Shown: positions 50,381-59,847 of the stretch, piece after piece | Position numbering within the stretch: the first letter of the stretch is position 1 | Layout of the letters: each line of letters opens with the position of its first letter | From: Gracilibacillus dipsosauri | GTDB taxonomy: Bacteria; Bacillota; Bacilli; Bacillales; Amphibacillaceae | Assembly: GCF_003176895.1 (NCBI RefSeq) | Contig: NZ_QGTD01000018.1 | Coordinates: forward strand, 192,383 to 256,382 | Direction: 5' to 3' | Length of the DNA: 64,000 nt | The notes under the pieces: model-generated | Database searches by the model: none | What the model saw: only the letters and a program-made list of their open reading frames with translations | Told to the model about the DNA's origin: nothing | Translations under genes and position numbers: made by a program

Positions 50381-53300
50381 ATGCAAAGAATTTATCGTTT
50401 AATAAAACAGTTGAGAGAGCTACAATATATCGATTTAATCACGATTAAAAATTGGCATACCGAAATATATATCTATGAAGATGCGGAAACCTACGAGTTT
50501 GTAAGAGAAAAAAAAGTGACGCTTGGGGATCATCTCATTCAATCTGGGGAAACCGCATTTTTAAAAACAGCTGTTCATCTTCCATCTAATTTGGAGGGGG
50601 ATCATGTTGGCATTGCTTTTCAAGCTGCAGGACCAGGTGGGCAGCCTTCACACTATGAGGCGTTACTTTCTATCAATGGAACACCCCTACAAGGCTTTGA
50701 TCGCAATCGATCCTTTTATAAATTACCGACATGTTTATTAAATGAACCATCATTACAGATTGAACTAGAATTGTTTAATCCTATAGGTATCCCAGAGGAC
50801 CATTTAAGGGGTTTTAATCAAGTAGCCAGTGCAGAAACGAGCCCACCGCCAATATATTTAAAGAATAGTAATGTAGTAAAGGTTAGAAAAGAAGTACAGG
50901 ATTTATTGTTTACGATTGAGACTGCTTGTTCCACATTAGGTTTATTGAAGGAAGAGACTTCTCGTTTTCATGTATTGTACCAAACCTTATCAGAAGTTGC
51001 TGATACATTTCGACTTATTACCGATATAGAAGCGATCGAGCGCTCTTTGTTCCACATACAGGATAAGAAAGTACGCGATGTATTGAAAGCACTATCTGGT
51101 TATCGAGAAGGTACCGTTAAAGCAATTGGCCAATCACATATTGATGTTGCCTGGTTATGGCCCTTAAAAGAAACGATTCGTAAAGCATCCCGTACTTTTT
51201 CTACAGCCAGTACTCTCTTAGAGGAATACAAGGATTTTGAATATGCACAAAGTCAACCACAATTATTTGAATTGGTGAAGAAACACTACCCGAAGGTATT
51301 TGAACGTGTAAAAAAACAAGTAGCCGCCGGCAGGATGGAGATTATCGGTGGGATGTGGGTCGAACCAGATTTAAATATACCATCAGGGGAATCATTAGTA
51401 AGGCAGCTACTCATTGGTAAAAAATACTTTCAAGAGGAATTTGGTGTTGCTCCGCGAGTAGAATGGTTACCTGATACATTCGGTTATTGTGCTTCCTTAC
51501 CCCAACTATTAAAAAAAGCAGAGATCGACTATTTTATGACAACTAAACTAAATTGGAATGATACCAATCGCTTTCCCTACGACTTATTCTATTGGGAAGG
51601 GATCGACGGTACAAGCATCCTATCCTATTTACACACGATCCTAGGACAACAAACGACTCCGAAGGATATTCAAGAAACATGGAATGATTTTAACCAGAAG
51701 AAAGAATATGATGAGCGAATGCTCGTGTATGGATACGGTGATGGTGGTGGTGGCGTTACGCGTGAAATGATTGAAGCACTAACTCGTTCGGAGTCACTGC
51801 CAGGATTACCTGATGTGAAATTTAGTAAAGTGCATGATTTTTTTGATCGTGTGATAGAGAGGAATCCAGACTTACCTAAATGGTACGGTGATTTATATCT
51901 GGAATTACATCGTGGTACTTACACAACCCATGCGAGAACGAAAAAATATAACAGACAAGTAGAGCATTTATTCCGTAACCTTGAGATTTGGCATTCTTTC
52001 TGCTATATGTATTTCGATCAAGCCTATCCTAAAGAACAAATAAATACATTGTGGAAATTAATTATGCTCAATCAATTTCATGATATTGTACCTGGTACTT
52101 CTATTGAACCCGTTTATCAATTATCGCAAAAACAATATGAAAAAGTATTATATGAAGGTCAACAATTACAACAACAAGCAATTAAACAGATTGTCTCTTC
52201 TGTTTATATAGAAGGACCTGGAACACCTTATGTTCTATTTAATAGCCTTGGTTGGAGTCGAGATCGTATTTTTACATTAAGAGGTGGGAAAGAGTTATTA
52301 AATAAGGCGATAGTGAGTCAAAATGGAGAGCCTTATCAAGCAGATTACATAAAGTTAAATGATACAGAAATAGAAATCCAAGCAGTGATTCCTAATGTTC
52401 CACCATTTGGCTATCAAACCGTCTGGCTCACAGAGTCTAATACAAATTCACTAGTAGAATCAAAAGGGTTTATGAAAGAATGGGAAACGATCCATTATAA
52501 GATTCTATTTAATGATCAAGGTTTTATTACCAGTTTATACGACAAGGAAGCTAGAAGAGAAGTAATAGAATCAGGTCAACTTGCAAATGAATTCCAGCTC
52601 TTTGACGATTTACCAACAGATTGGGATGCATGGGATGTGGATCCTAACTTTGCATCACAGAAGTTAGATGCAATCGAATTAATCGATGCAAAAATAATTT
52701 ATTCAGGTACAGTGGCTGATGAGCTTTCCTTTCAATGGAAAGCGAACCTTTCGCTCATTACACAAAGGGTAGTCTTCCATCATACATCGAAGTTGATTGA
52801 CTTCCATACGGAAGTGGATTGGAAAGAGGAGCATAAATTATTAAAGGTTGCCTTTCCTGTAAATATATTATCCGCTCACGCCACATATGAAATTCCGTTC
52901 GGGACCATACAACGCCCGACACATAATAATACATCTTGGGAGCAAGCACAATTTGAAGTATGTGGACAGAAATGGGCGGATTTATCGGAAGGTAATTATG
53001 GTGTAAGCTTATTGAATGACAGTAAGTATGGCTATGACATAAAAGGGAGAAATATTCGTTTATCATTATTACGTGCACCTAAATGGCCAGATGAAAATGC
53101 TGATATAGAGAAACATGAGTTTGTTTACACATTGTATCCACATATCGGTGATTGGAGAAGTGCCTATACAGTACGTAAGGGTCATGAGCTTAATACAAAG
53201 GACCCTATCATTCAGGCAGAAAAGCAGAAAGGGAAATACCCACCCGCTCATTCCTTTATCAGCATGGACAGCAAGAGTATGATCTTAGATACAATAAAAT

Positions 53301-53503
53301 TAGCCGAAAATGAAAAGGGTATCATTATGAGATTATATGAAGCGGAAGGAAATGAAACAATGATGGCACTTAAGCTACAGGATGAAGCTATTTATTCTGA
53401 GACCAATTTACTGGAAAAACCTATCAAAGAAGCTAAAAGGAGTGATTGCTTAAATATTAGAGCCAAACCTTACGAAGTTATTACTTTGCATATTACGAAA
53501 TAG
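50381..53503 (+). CDS. GH38 alpha-mannosidase (Ams1-like branch)
   Basis: A 1040-residue alpha-mannosidase of the long, vacuolar and cytosolic type. An N-terminal beta domain (residues 1-240) precedes the catalytic part. Zinc ligands are His253 and Asp255 in GQSHIDVAWLWP, the nucleophile is Asp365 in WLPDTFGYCASLPQ, and FHDIVPGTSIEPVY is the branch hallmark. It has no signal peptide. It starts 12 bases after the GH3 gene. Enzymes of this branch accept alpha-1,2, alpha-1,3 and alpha-1,6 mannose, so it may finish the trimming begun by the first GH38 and GH125. The two GH38 proteins are distant from one another, not a recent duplication. Confidence 0.9.
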   Translation: MQRIYRLIKQLRELQYIDLITIKNWHTEIYIYEDAETYEFVREKKVTLGDHLIQSGETAFLKTAVHLPSNLEGDHVGIAFQAAGPGGQPSHYEALLSINGTPLQGFDRNRSFYKLPTCLLNEPSLQIELELFNPIGIPEDHLRGFNQVASAETSPPPIYLKNSNVVKVRKEVQDLLFTIETACSTLGLLKEETSRFHVLYQTLSEVADTFRLITDIEAIERSLFHIQDKKVRDVLKALSGYREGTVKAIGQSHIDVAWLWPLKETIRKASRTFSTASTLLEEYKDFEYAQSQPQLFELVKKHYPKVFERVKKQVAAGRMEIIGGMWVEPDLNIPSGESLVRQLLIGKKYFQEEFGVAPRVEWLPDTFGYCASLPQLLKKAEIDYFMTTKLNWNDTNRFPYDLFYWEGIDGTSILSYLHTILGQQTTPKDIQETWNDFNQKKEYDERMLVYGYGDGGGGVTREMIEALTRSESLPGLPDVKFSKVHDFFDRVIERNPDLPKWYGDLYLELHRGTYTTHARTKKYNRQVEHLFRNLEIWHSFCYMYFDQAYPKEQINTLWKLIMLNQFHDIVPGTSIEPVYQLSQKQYEKVLYEGQQLQQQAIKQIVSSVYIEGPGTPYVLFNSLGWSRDRIFTLRGGKELLNKAIVSQNGEPYQADYIKLNDTEIEIQAVIPNVPPFGYQTVWLTESNTNSLVESKGFMKEWETIHYKILFNDQGFITSLYDKEARREVIESGQLANEFQLFDDLPTDWDAWDVDPNFASQKLDAIELIDAKIIYSGTVADELSFQWKANLSLITQRVVFHHTSKLIDFHTEVDWKEEHKLLKVAFPVNILSAHATYEIPFGTIQRPTHNNTSWEQAQFEVCGQKWADLSEGNYGVSLLNDSKYGYDIKGRNIRLSLLRAPKWPDENADIEKHEFVYTLYPHIGDWRSAYTVRKGHELNTKDPIIQAEKQKGKYPPAHSFISMDSKSMILDTIKLAENEKGIIMRLYEAEGNETMMALKLQDEAIYSETNLLEKPIKEAKRSDCLNIRAKPYEVITLHITK

Positions 53504-53601
53504 TGAAGGTGAATATGAGTTTTCTTCACTTGCTAAGAAAATCTTAACAGGTTTTTATGATTCAAGGGGAGAAAAAGAAATACACTTAAGGGGATAGGAT
53601 A

Positions 53602-56130
53602 ATGTCAAACAGTAAAAAGATAGCATTACAAAATTGGCACTTTAAAGAAGCAAAGGATGGGGATTGGAAGAAAGCAACGGTTCCAGGCTGTGTGCATACA
53701 GATTTATTCGCACACCGATTAATTCCTGATCCCTTTTATGGCAAAAATGAGTTAGATGTGCAATGGGTAGATAAAAAAGATTGGGAGTATCGTACAACGA
53801 TCCAGCTTTCTAAACGAGATCTGATAGAGGATAAGATGGAACTTGTATTCGAAGGTCTGGATACTTATGCAGATGTATTTATTAATGATAGAAAAATATT
53901 ATCTGCTGATAACATGTTTCGTATATGGAAGGCTGATATAAAACCATATGTTATGGAAGGGGAAAATACGATACTTGTTTATTTCCATTCCCCTATCATG
54001 CATGATTTTGATAAGCCTGATCAGCTAGGATATAACTTACCTGCTGATAATGATCATTCCGAAGATGGTGAAGTAGAGGAGAAAAAGTTAAGTGTTTTTG
54101 CTCGAAAAGCACCATATCATTATGGTTGGGACTGGGGACCTCGGTTTGTAACAAGTGGTATTTGGAAAGCGGTGTATATAGAAAAATGGTCAAAAACTAG
54201 AATCAGAGATGTCTTTATTCAACAATCTCAAGTTACAAAGGAAGTAGCTGAATTAAAGGCAGTTGTAGAAGTAGAGTCAACAAATAAGCGAGATATAAAG
54301 CTTACTATTTTTGATCAACATGGATTCACTCGTTCCGAAAAGTTTTCACTAGAGAAAGGGCTACAAGCTGTTGAATTACCATTCTCTATCATGGAGCCCC
54401 ATTTGTGGTGGAGTAATGGATTAGGGGAACCATACTTGTATCAATTCACCTTAGAGCTTTCTGAAGAAGGAACCACATATGGTTCTAAGCAAGTAAAAAC
54501 AGGTTTACGTTCGATTCATTTGGTTCAAGAGCAGGACCAAAATGGTAATAGTTTTTATTTTGAATTAAACGGTGTACCTGTTTTTATGAAAGGTGCTAAC
54601 CACATCCCGAATGATAGTTTTTTAACGAGAGTGGATAAGGATGCCTATGAACATGAAATTGCCACAGCTGCCGCTTCCAATATGAATATGTTACGTGTCT
54701 GGGGAGGTGGGATTTACGAACCAGATGTATTTTATGAGTTATGTGATGCATATGGTATTCTTGTTTGGCAGGATTTTATGTTCGCATGTAGTATGTATCC
54801 AGGAGATGAAGCATTCTTAAACAACGTGAGACAAGAAGCCATTGATAATGTGAAACGATTGCGTAATTATGCCTGTATCGCCCTTTGGTGTGGAAACAAT
54901 GAAATGGATGCAGCGTGGGCAGAGTATATCGAGGATGCTGGTTGGGGCTGGAAGCAACGATACAACGATCAACAACGTAAAGAAATATGGCAAGCATATG
55001 ACCAAATTTTTCATTATTTATTACCTGATGTGGTCAACAAATATGATGAATTAACCGCATATTGGCCTAGCTCACCAATGCAGGCATTAACAGCGGACGA
55101 AGCACAGCATGCTTCATTTGAAACAATTAAAAGCGGTGATATCCATTACTGGGATGTGTGGCATGGTCAAAAACCATTACAGGCATATAAAGATAATGTT
55201 GGTCGTTTTATGAGCGAGTATGGCTTTCAATCATTTCCAGAAGAGAAAACGGTTCTTACCTACGCAGAGGAAAAGGATTTTGCATTAGATTCAAGTGTAA
55301 TGTTACATCATCAAAAAAATGGAGCGGGAAATCATCTGATTAAAACCTATATGGATATGTATTATAAAGAACCCAAAGATTTCACTTCCTTCTTATCTTT
55401 AAGTCATGCTTTACAAGCCAAAGCGATTAGATCAGCTATTGAAGCACATCGTTTACACAAGCCTTATTGTATGGGGACATTGTATTGGCAAATGAATGAT
55501 TGTTGGCCAGTTGCTTCATGGTCAAGCATGGATTATTACGGAAGATGGAAAGCATTACAATATGATGTGAGGGATCGGTTTAAACAAACGATTCTGATTG
55601 TTGATCAAGGTGATCATCAATTATCATTCTATGCTGTTTCAGATGAATTATTAGACCAAGCAGCTGAACTTACCATCCAAGCATTAGATTTCAATGGCAA
55701 CATGGTCATGGAAAAAAGCTTGAATGTTACGATACAAAAAAATACATCAATAAAAATTCATCAAGAGAAGCTTACTTTTTTACAAGGGAGACTGGAGGAT
55801 TTCGTTATCTTTGCCCAATTAAAAGTAGGTGAAAAAGTAATAGACTCTGTAGAACATCTATTAGTGAAACCAAAGGATGTAGCATGCATTGATCCACAAA
55901 TCGAAGTGGAATATGTTGAAAATGGAATCGAATTGTCTTGTAGTCATTTAGCTATTAATGTATGGCTAGAGGCAGATCAAGATGGCTTTTTTAGTACAAA
56001 CAATTTTTGTTTAATTCCGGGCAAGAAAAAACGTGTCCTTTTTACGAAGTCGATCATTGGTAATGACGATTTCGCCAAATATAGTTTACCAGATAAGGTA
56101 GTAGTAAAATCAATGTACAATTTTATATAA
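53602..56130 (+). CDS. GH2 beta-mannosidase
   Basis: An 842-residue retaining beta-mannosidase. A jelly-roll sugar-binding domain (residues 1-195, with ATVPGCVHTDL and YHYGWDWGP) is followed by immunoglobulin-like and TIM-barrel parts. The acid/base is Glu434 in WCGNNEMD and the nucleophile is Glu539 in MSEYGFQSFP, both as in Bacteroides and mammalian beta-mannosidases. There is no signal peptide. The ATG follows AAGGGGATAGG. It would cleave the Man-beta-1,4-GlcNAc bond of the N-glycan core after the alpha-mannoses are gone, an assignment strongly supported by its neighbours. A long hairpin follows the stop. Confidence 0.92.
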   Translation: MSNSKKIALQNWHFKEAKDGDWKKATVPGCVHTDLFAHRLIPDPFYGKNELDVQWVDKKDWEYRTTIQLSKRDLIEDKMELVFEGLDTYADVFINDRKILSADNMFRIWKADIKPYVMEGENTILVYFHSPIMHDFDKPDQLGYNLPADNDHSEDGEVEEKKLSVFARKAPYHYGWDWGPRFVTSGIWKAVYIEKWSKTRIRDVFIQQSQVTKEVAELKAVVEVESTNKRDIKLTIFDQHGFTRSEKFSLEKGLQAVELPFSIMEPHLWWSNGLGEPYLYQFTLELSEEGTTYGSKQVKTGLRSIHLVQEQDQNGNSFYFELNGVPVFMKGANHIPNDSFLTRVDKDAYEHEIATAAASNMNMLRVWGGGIYEPDVFYELCDAYGILVWQDFMFACSMYPGDEAFLNNVRQEAIDNVKRLRNYACIALWCGNNEMDAAWAEYIEDAGWGWKQRYNDQQRKEIWQAYDQIFHYLLPDVVNKYDELTAYWPSSPMQALTADEAQHASFETIKSGDIHYWDVWHGQKPLQAYKDNVGRFMSEYGFQSFPEEKTVLTYAEEKDFALDSSVMLHHQKNGAGNHLIKTYMDMYYKEPKDFTSFLSLSHALQAKAIRSAIEAHRLHKPYCMGTLYWQMNDCWPVASWSSMDYYGRWKALQYDVRDRFKQTILIVDQGDHQLSFYAVSDELLDQAAELTIQALDFNGNMVMEKSLNVTIQKNTSIKIHQEKLTFLQGRLEDFVIFAQLKVGEKVIDSVEHLLVKPKDVACIDPQIEVEYVENGIELSCSHLAINVWLEADQDGFFSTNNFCLIPGKKKRVLFTKSIIGNDDFAKYSLPDKVVVKSMYNFI

Positions 56131-56138
56131 ATGGTAGG

Positions 56139-56177
56139 AATAAAGGATGCATAGATGGATTCTATGCATTCTTTATT
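56139..56177 (+). other. 17-bp intergenic hairpin before the asparaginase gene
   Basis: AATAAAGGATGCATAGA (56139-56155) pairs with TCTATGCATTCTTTATT (56161-56177) along its whole length with one G-T wobble and a five-base loop. There is no T-run. It covers the upstream ATG of the asparaginase frame, so translation more likely starts at 56206. It may mark a processing point between glycosidase and amidase messages. Confidence 0.65.
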
Positions 56178-56205
56178 TACAGCAGAGGAAAGAGGTTTTA
56201 AAAAT

Positions 56206-57195
56206 ATGGAATATCCTATTATTGCTCAAGAATTTCGAAATAAGTCGGTAGAAAATATTCACCATGGTTCCATATGTGTCATTGATCAATATAAACAAAT
56301 TATTTATAAAAAAGGTGATATAGAGAACCCTACCTTTTATCGTTCTGCAATGAAGCCATTACAAGCAATACCTATATTTGAGAGTAAGTTAATAGAGCGA
56401 TATCAGTTAGCGGAAGAAGAGGCTGCATTGTTTACAGCTTCACAAAGAGGGGAGCTTTATCATGAACGAGCCTTATTAAGTTTAGCAAAAAAGCTTAAGA
56501 TCTCAGAAGAGCAGCTGATATGTAAGGAGAGTTATCCCTTGAATGAAGCTCCTAAGTTGGATTACATAAAAGCAAATAAGCCGAAGCGGGCTTTTCTACA
56601 TAACTGTGCTGGAAAACATTTAGGCTTTATAGCATATGCAAGAGAACATCAATTAGATAATAGTTATGAGGATATAGCCCATCCTTTACAGCAGGAAATA
56701 TTAGCAACCGTTGCTAGCTTATCAGAAACATCTATCAACAATGTTGTGACAGGAATAGACGGATGTGGTGTTCCTGTTTTTGCTGTGCCATTATATAACA
56801 TGGCAATTTCTTATTTGAAATTTGCCCAGCCTGACAGTCTTAAAACGAAAAATAGACAATTGGCTGTTAAAAAAATAGTTACGGTTATGAATCATTGTCC
56901 ACATATCGTCGCCTCCCATCATTTTATATGTAGTGCTTTATTAGAAGATGAGAATATTGTGGCAAAAGGCGGAGCGCAAGGTGTATATTGTCTCGCGCTA
57001 AAAAAAGAAAAGATTAGTATTGCTTTGAAGGTGCATAGTGGCACAGAAATGTTATGGTCATTAATTGTGGCAGAACTATTAAAGAAATTAAACTATGACA
57101 ATGAAGAAACTATCGAGCGTTTAGATAGATTGAAATCAAGTTGTATCACCAACGATAATGGTAGAAACGTTGGACATATTGAATTGTATTTATAA
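56206..57195 (+). CDS. L-asparaginase II family protein (Rhizobium etli AspA type)
   Basis: A 329-residue member of the asparaginase_II family, which is structurally a serine-hydrolase fold unlike the classic AnsA/AnsB enzymes. The S-x-x-K catalytic motif is Ser47-Ala-Met-Lys50 in YRSAMKPLQ. Conserved segments are SQRGE, LHNCAGKHLGF and GIDGCGVPVFA, with cysteines that bind a metal in relatives. The ATG at 56206 follows GAGGAAAGAGG; the frame is open to 56155, but that ATG lies in a hairpin. No signal peptide. Set between a beta-mannosidase and an aminopeptidase in an N-glycan locus, it may release GlcNAc or ammonia from glyco-asparagine or asparagine. That role is a hypothesis. Confidence 0.85.
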   Translation: MEYPIIAQEFRNKSVENIHHGSICVIDQYKQIIYKKGDIENPTFYRSAMKPLQAIPIFESKLIERYQLAEEEAALFTASQRGELYHERALLSLAKKLKISEEQLICKESYPLNEAPKLDYIKANKPKRAFLHNCAGKHLGFIAYAREHQLDNSYEDIAHPLQQEILATVASLSETSINNVVTGIDGCGVPVFAVPLYNMAISYLKFAQPDSLKTKNRQLAVKKIVTVMNHCPHIVASHHFICSALLEDENIVAKGGAQGVYCLALKKEKISIALKVHSGTEMLWSLIVAELLKKLNYDNEETIERLDRLKSSCITNDNGRNVGHIELYL

Positions 57196-57237
57196 ACAAT
57201 GAAAAAATTTCTCGATGAAGATGGAGGTGGGGAAAAG

Positions 57238-58611
57238 TTGAAAACATCCGTTCATTTTATTCATTCAGATAAAGAAGTTAGAAATATTTTTATTAACGGA
57301 TTAAAGGATGATCCGGTTCAGCCCATTCATCAAGATGATCAGTTAATATTTTATGTTTTTGTTCCCTTATCCACATCAGAGATTGAATATATTAAATATA
57401 TAGCAGGCGAATTAAGGAAAAAAGCAGAAAAATTTTCGATTACTTCATTAAAAGTTCTGTTCGATGGCTTTTATGAATTAAAGTATTTAAAACGAAAGCA
57501 GTGTATTTATGCATTTTTTGAAGGCTGGTATTTAGCAAGCTATCGCTTTTTAAAATATAAGTCAACTGCGCAAGAACGCAAGATTAGGATCACATATGAT
57601 CCAATATATAATGCATTAGAAGCGGAGGCACTATTAGTAGCTAATGCTGTATGTGTAGCAAGAGACCTATGTAATGAGCCTGCAAATAAATTAACCCCCA
57701 TAAGTTATGCCCGAAAAATAGACGCACTCTTTAAGGATACGAAGGTTAAAGTAACTATTCTAGATAAGCAAGCATTGTTAGATCATGGATTTCATGCAAC
57801 ATATGAAGTAGGAAAGGGAAGTAACCATTCTCCAAAAGTTGCCTTATTGAATTATGAGAATGGTGGAAAGAAAAAGATGGCGTTAGTTGGTAAAGGTGTC
57901 ACCTTCGATACTGGCGGAATGAATTTAAAGCAGGTTAGTGATATTGTTGATATGAAAATGGATATGGGTGGTTCTGCTTCAGTCATTGGCGCAATGAAAT
58001 TAGTGGAGAGTCTACAAGTACCAGTAAATTTACAAGCAATCATACCATTAGTAGAAAACATACCTAGTTTTAATTCCTACCTACCATCTGATGTTATCAG
58101 ATATGCAAATGGTAAAACTGTCGAAGTAGGGAATACCGATGCGGAAGGACGACTAATCTTAGCAGATGCTCTATTATATGCCCAGAAAGTGGGCGCTACT
58201 TGGATAACGGATATCGCTACATTGACTGGTACCATTGGACAAGCATTAGGCTTAAATAGAGCTGGCATTTATAGCAACCAACTAGAATCCATTTCTTATT
58301 ATGAAGAAATAAGTGCACAAACAGGTGATTTTATTTGGCCAATGCCACTGGTCGAAGAGTACAATGATTTATTAGAAAGTGAATGTGCAGATATTAAAAA
58401 TATTTCTTCCTCTCCATTTGGTGGTTCGATTACAGCAGCTATGTTTCTTCATTCATTTATTACAGATAATAGTAAGTGGATTCATATAGATATGGCGAAT
58501 GTTGTCAAGCCTTTTAAGGTGAAAGGCTACTATGTAGATGGGGCAAGTGGCTTTGGGGTAAGATTATTGACCGAATTGATCAGAAGGGAAGTGAACGGTA
58601 ACCGATGTTAG
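57238..58611 (+). CDS. M17 leucyl aminopeptidase
   Basis: A 457-residue cytosolic aminopeptidase with two metal ions. The catalytic domain shows VGKGVTFDTGG (Lys219, Asp224), MKMDMGGSA (Asp242) and NTDAEGRL (Asp301, Glu303, Arg305), the full M17 set. The N-terminal half (residues 1-130) is the variable macro-like domain. I use the TTG at 57238, which follows GGAGGTGG; an ATG at 57199 has no site. It lies between the asparaginase-like gene and cutC and overlaps the latter. In an N-glycan operon it could trim residues from the peptide part of imported glycopeptides, exposing the glycosylated asparagine. A general housekeeping role is possible but less suited to the location. Confidence 0.88.
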   Translation: MKTSVHFIHSDKEVRNIFINGLKDDPVQPIHQDDQLIFYVFVPLSTSEIEYIKYIAGELRKKAEKFSITSLKVLFDGFYELKYLKRKQCIYAFFEGWYLASYRFLKYKSTAQERKIRITYDPIYNALEAEALLVANAVCVARDLCNEPANKLTPISYARKIDALFKDTKVKVTILDKQALLDHGFHATYEVGKGSNHSPKVALLNYENGGKKKMALVGKGVTFDTGGMNLKQVSDIVDMKMDMGGSASVIGAMKLVESLQVPVNLQAIIPLVENIPSFNSYLPSDVIRYANGKTVEVGNTDAEGRLILADALLYAQKVGATWITDIATLTGTIGQALGLNRAGIYSNQLESISYYEEISAQTGDFIWPMPLVEEYNDLLESECADIKNISSSPFGGSITAAMFLHSFITDNSKWIHIDMANVVKPFKVKGYYVDGASGFGVRLLTELIRREVNGNRC

Positions 58612-59303
58612 AAGCAATCGTCCAGAATCTAGAAGATGCCATAGAAGCCGAGCGAGTAGGTATTGACAGATTAGAGTTAGTCTCATGTATTGAACGAGAT
58701 GGATTAACTCCATCCTTAAAGACAACAAAGGAAATAATAGAACATGTAAAGATCCCCGTTCAGGTGATGATTCGTTCACATGCTCAAGGCTTTTGTTATA
58801 GTGAATCGGATGTAAAGGATATGATGCAGTCGATTGAACAATTAAAGTCTGTCGGTGCAAATCGCTTTGTAATAGGTGGACTAACAGCAGAAAGAACGAT
58901 TGATGTGCAGTTGTTGGACAAAATTATCACAGAATATCCAACAATAGAAATAACTTTTCATCGGGCATTCGACCATGCTATTGATGTAAAACAGGCTTAC
59001 TTAACCCTAATTCCATATAAAAAACATATTAAAAGAATTCTAACATCAGGTGGAGCGCCCAATTGTCTAGCTGGAGTTAACATGCTTCTGGAATTAGTCC
59101 TATTATCGGAGCGGAAGAATGGTCCTTTAATTATGCCAGGAGCAGGAATTACATCGGATAATTTTGCAAGCATACATAAAAAAGTTCAAGCTACTGAATA
59201 TCATTTTGGTAAAGGTGTCCGACTAATGGAGTCCTTTGATAATATTTTGGATAGAGAGAGGATTACTAGAATAAAATCGTTATTTAATATTTACAGGAGT
59301 TAA
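58605..59303 (+). CDS. cutC: CutC family protein
   Basis: A 232-residue TIM barrel of the CutC family. Typical segments are RLELVSCIERDGLTPS, VMIRSHAQGFCYS, GANRFVIGGLTAE, ITFHRAFDH and RILTSGGAP. CutC was named for copper homeostasis in Escherichia coli, but that role is doubtful and the barrel looks like an enzyme. The ATG at 58605 overlaps the aminopeptidase stop by seven bases, so it belongs to the N-glycan operon. Bacterial CutC genes are often found in sugar-utilisation clusters. A catalytic role on a glycan remnant or amino sugar is a hypothesis. It is the last gene before a strong terminator. Confidence 0.85.
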   Translation: MLEAIVQNLEDAIEAERVGIDRLELVSCIERDGLTPSLKTTKEIIEHVKIPVQVMIRSHAQGFCYSESDVKDMMQSIEQLKSVGANRFVIGGLTAERTIDVQLLDKIITEYPTIEITFHRAFDHAIDVKQAYLTLIPYKKHIKRILTSGGAPNCLAGVNMLLELVLLSERKNGPLIMPGAGITSDNFASIHKKVQATEYHFGKGVRLMESFDNILDRERITRIKSLFNIYRS

Positions 59304-59847
59304 ATTATGGTGTGTAAGCTATTCATGGATACATTTGGTAAATCATTAGTAATAGTTAACCATTTCATAAGAAATAAAGTGAAGAGCCAAACTATAGATT
59401 TTATATAATTTGGCTCTTCACTACTTATTTGATAAAGAAATTTAGTTAGTGTAATATTTATTAATATATTGATAGTTTAACAGACATTATTCTGGTATAT
59501 TGATTTTGGTCGTATGAGCATGAAAGATTTTTTCATTATTGCTATTGCAGAATAGTATCATTTCAGTTATTTACTTCATATTTACATTTCTATTCGACTA
59601 GGTTAGTTCAATTTTCCTAAATTTTTTTCACTTTACTCCTTTATAACAAGTGCTTTCGTCCGATATTATAAATAGGTTAAAAGGATATCATTTTCTTGGT
59701 TAATTTTACTAGTTTTATTCATACTAGCACCTTGCTATAATGATGTTAGAATAGACTGTGAGTTCGTTATTCTAAAGGGCCTAATCTATTAAAAGAATAT
59801 GACACTAATCCTTCATGTTTAGTGATTAGAACATGTATTCTTAATCC
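59304..59847 (+). other. AT-rich gap after the N-glycan operon
   Basis: About 540 bases without a gene. It holds a strong terminator at 59379-59421. Beyond it the sequence is very AT-rich, with scattered short dyads such as CACTAA / TTAGTG near 59802-59823 that might end the convergent AraC transcript. Nothing else is recognised. Confidence 0.5.
59379..59421 (+). terminator. Terminator of the N-glycan operon
   Basis: GTGAAGAGCCAAA (59379-59391) and TTTGGCTCTTCAC (59409-59421) are exact reverse complements with a 17-base loop. The tail is only moderately T-rich. Confidence 0.72.

Noticed and set aside
42703..53503. The two GH38 genes as a recent duplication
   Set aside because: They differ in length (909 and 1040 residues), N-terminal domains and motif forms (HTHWD against QSHIDVAW), so they belong to separate branches.
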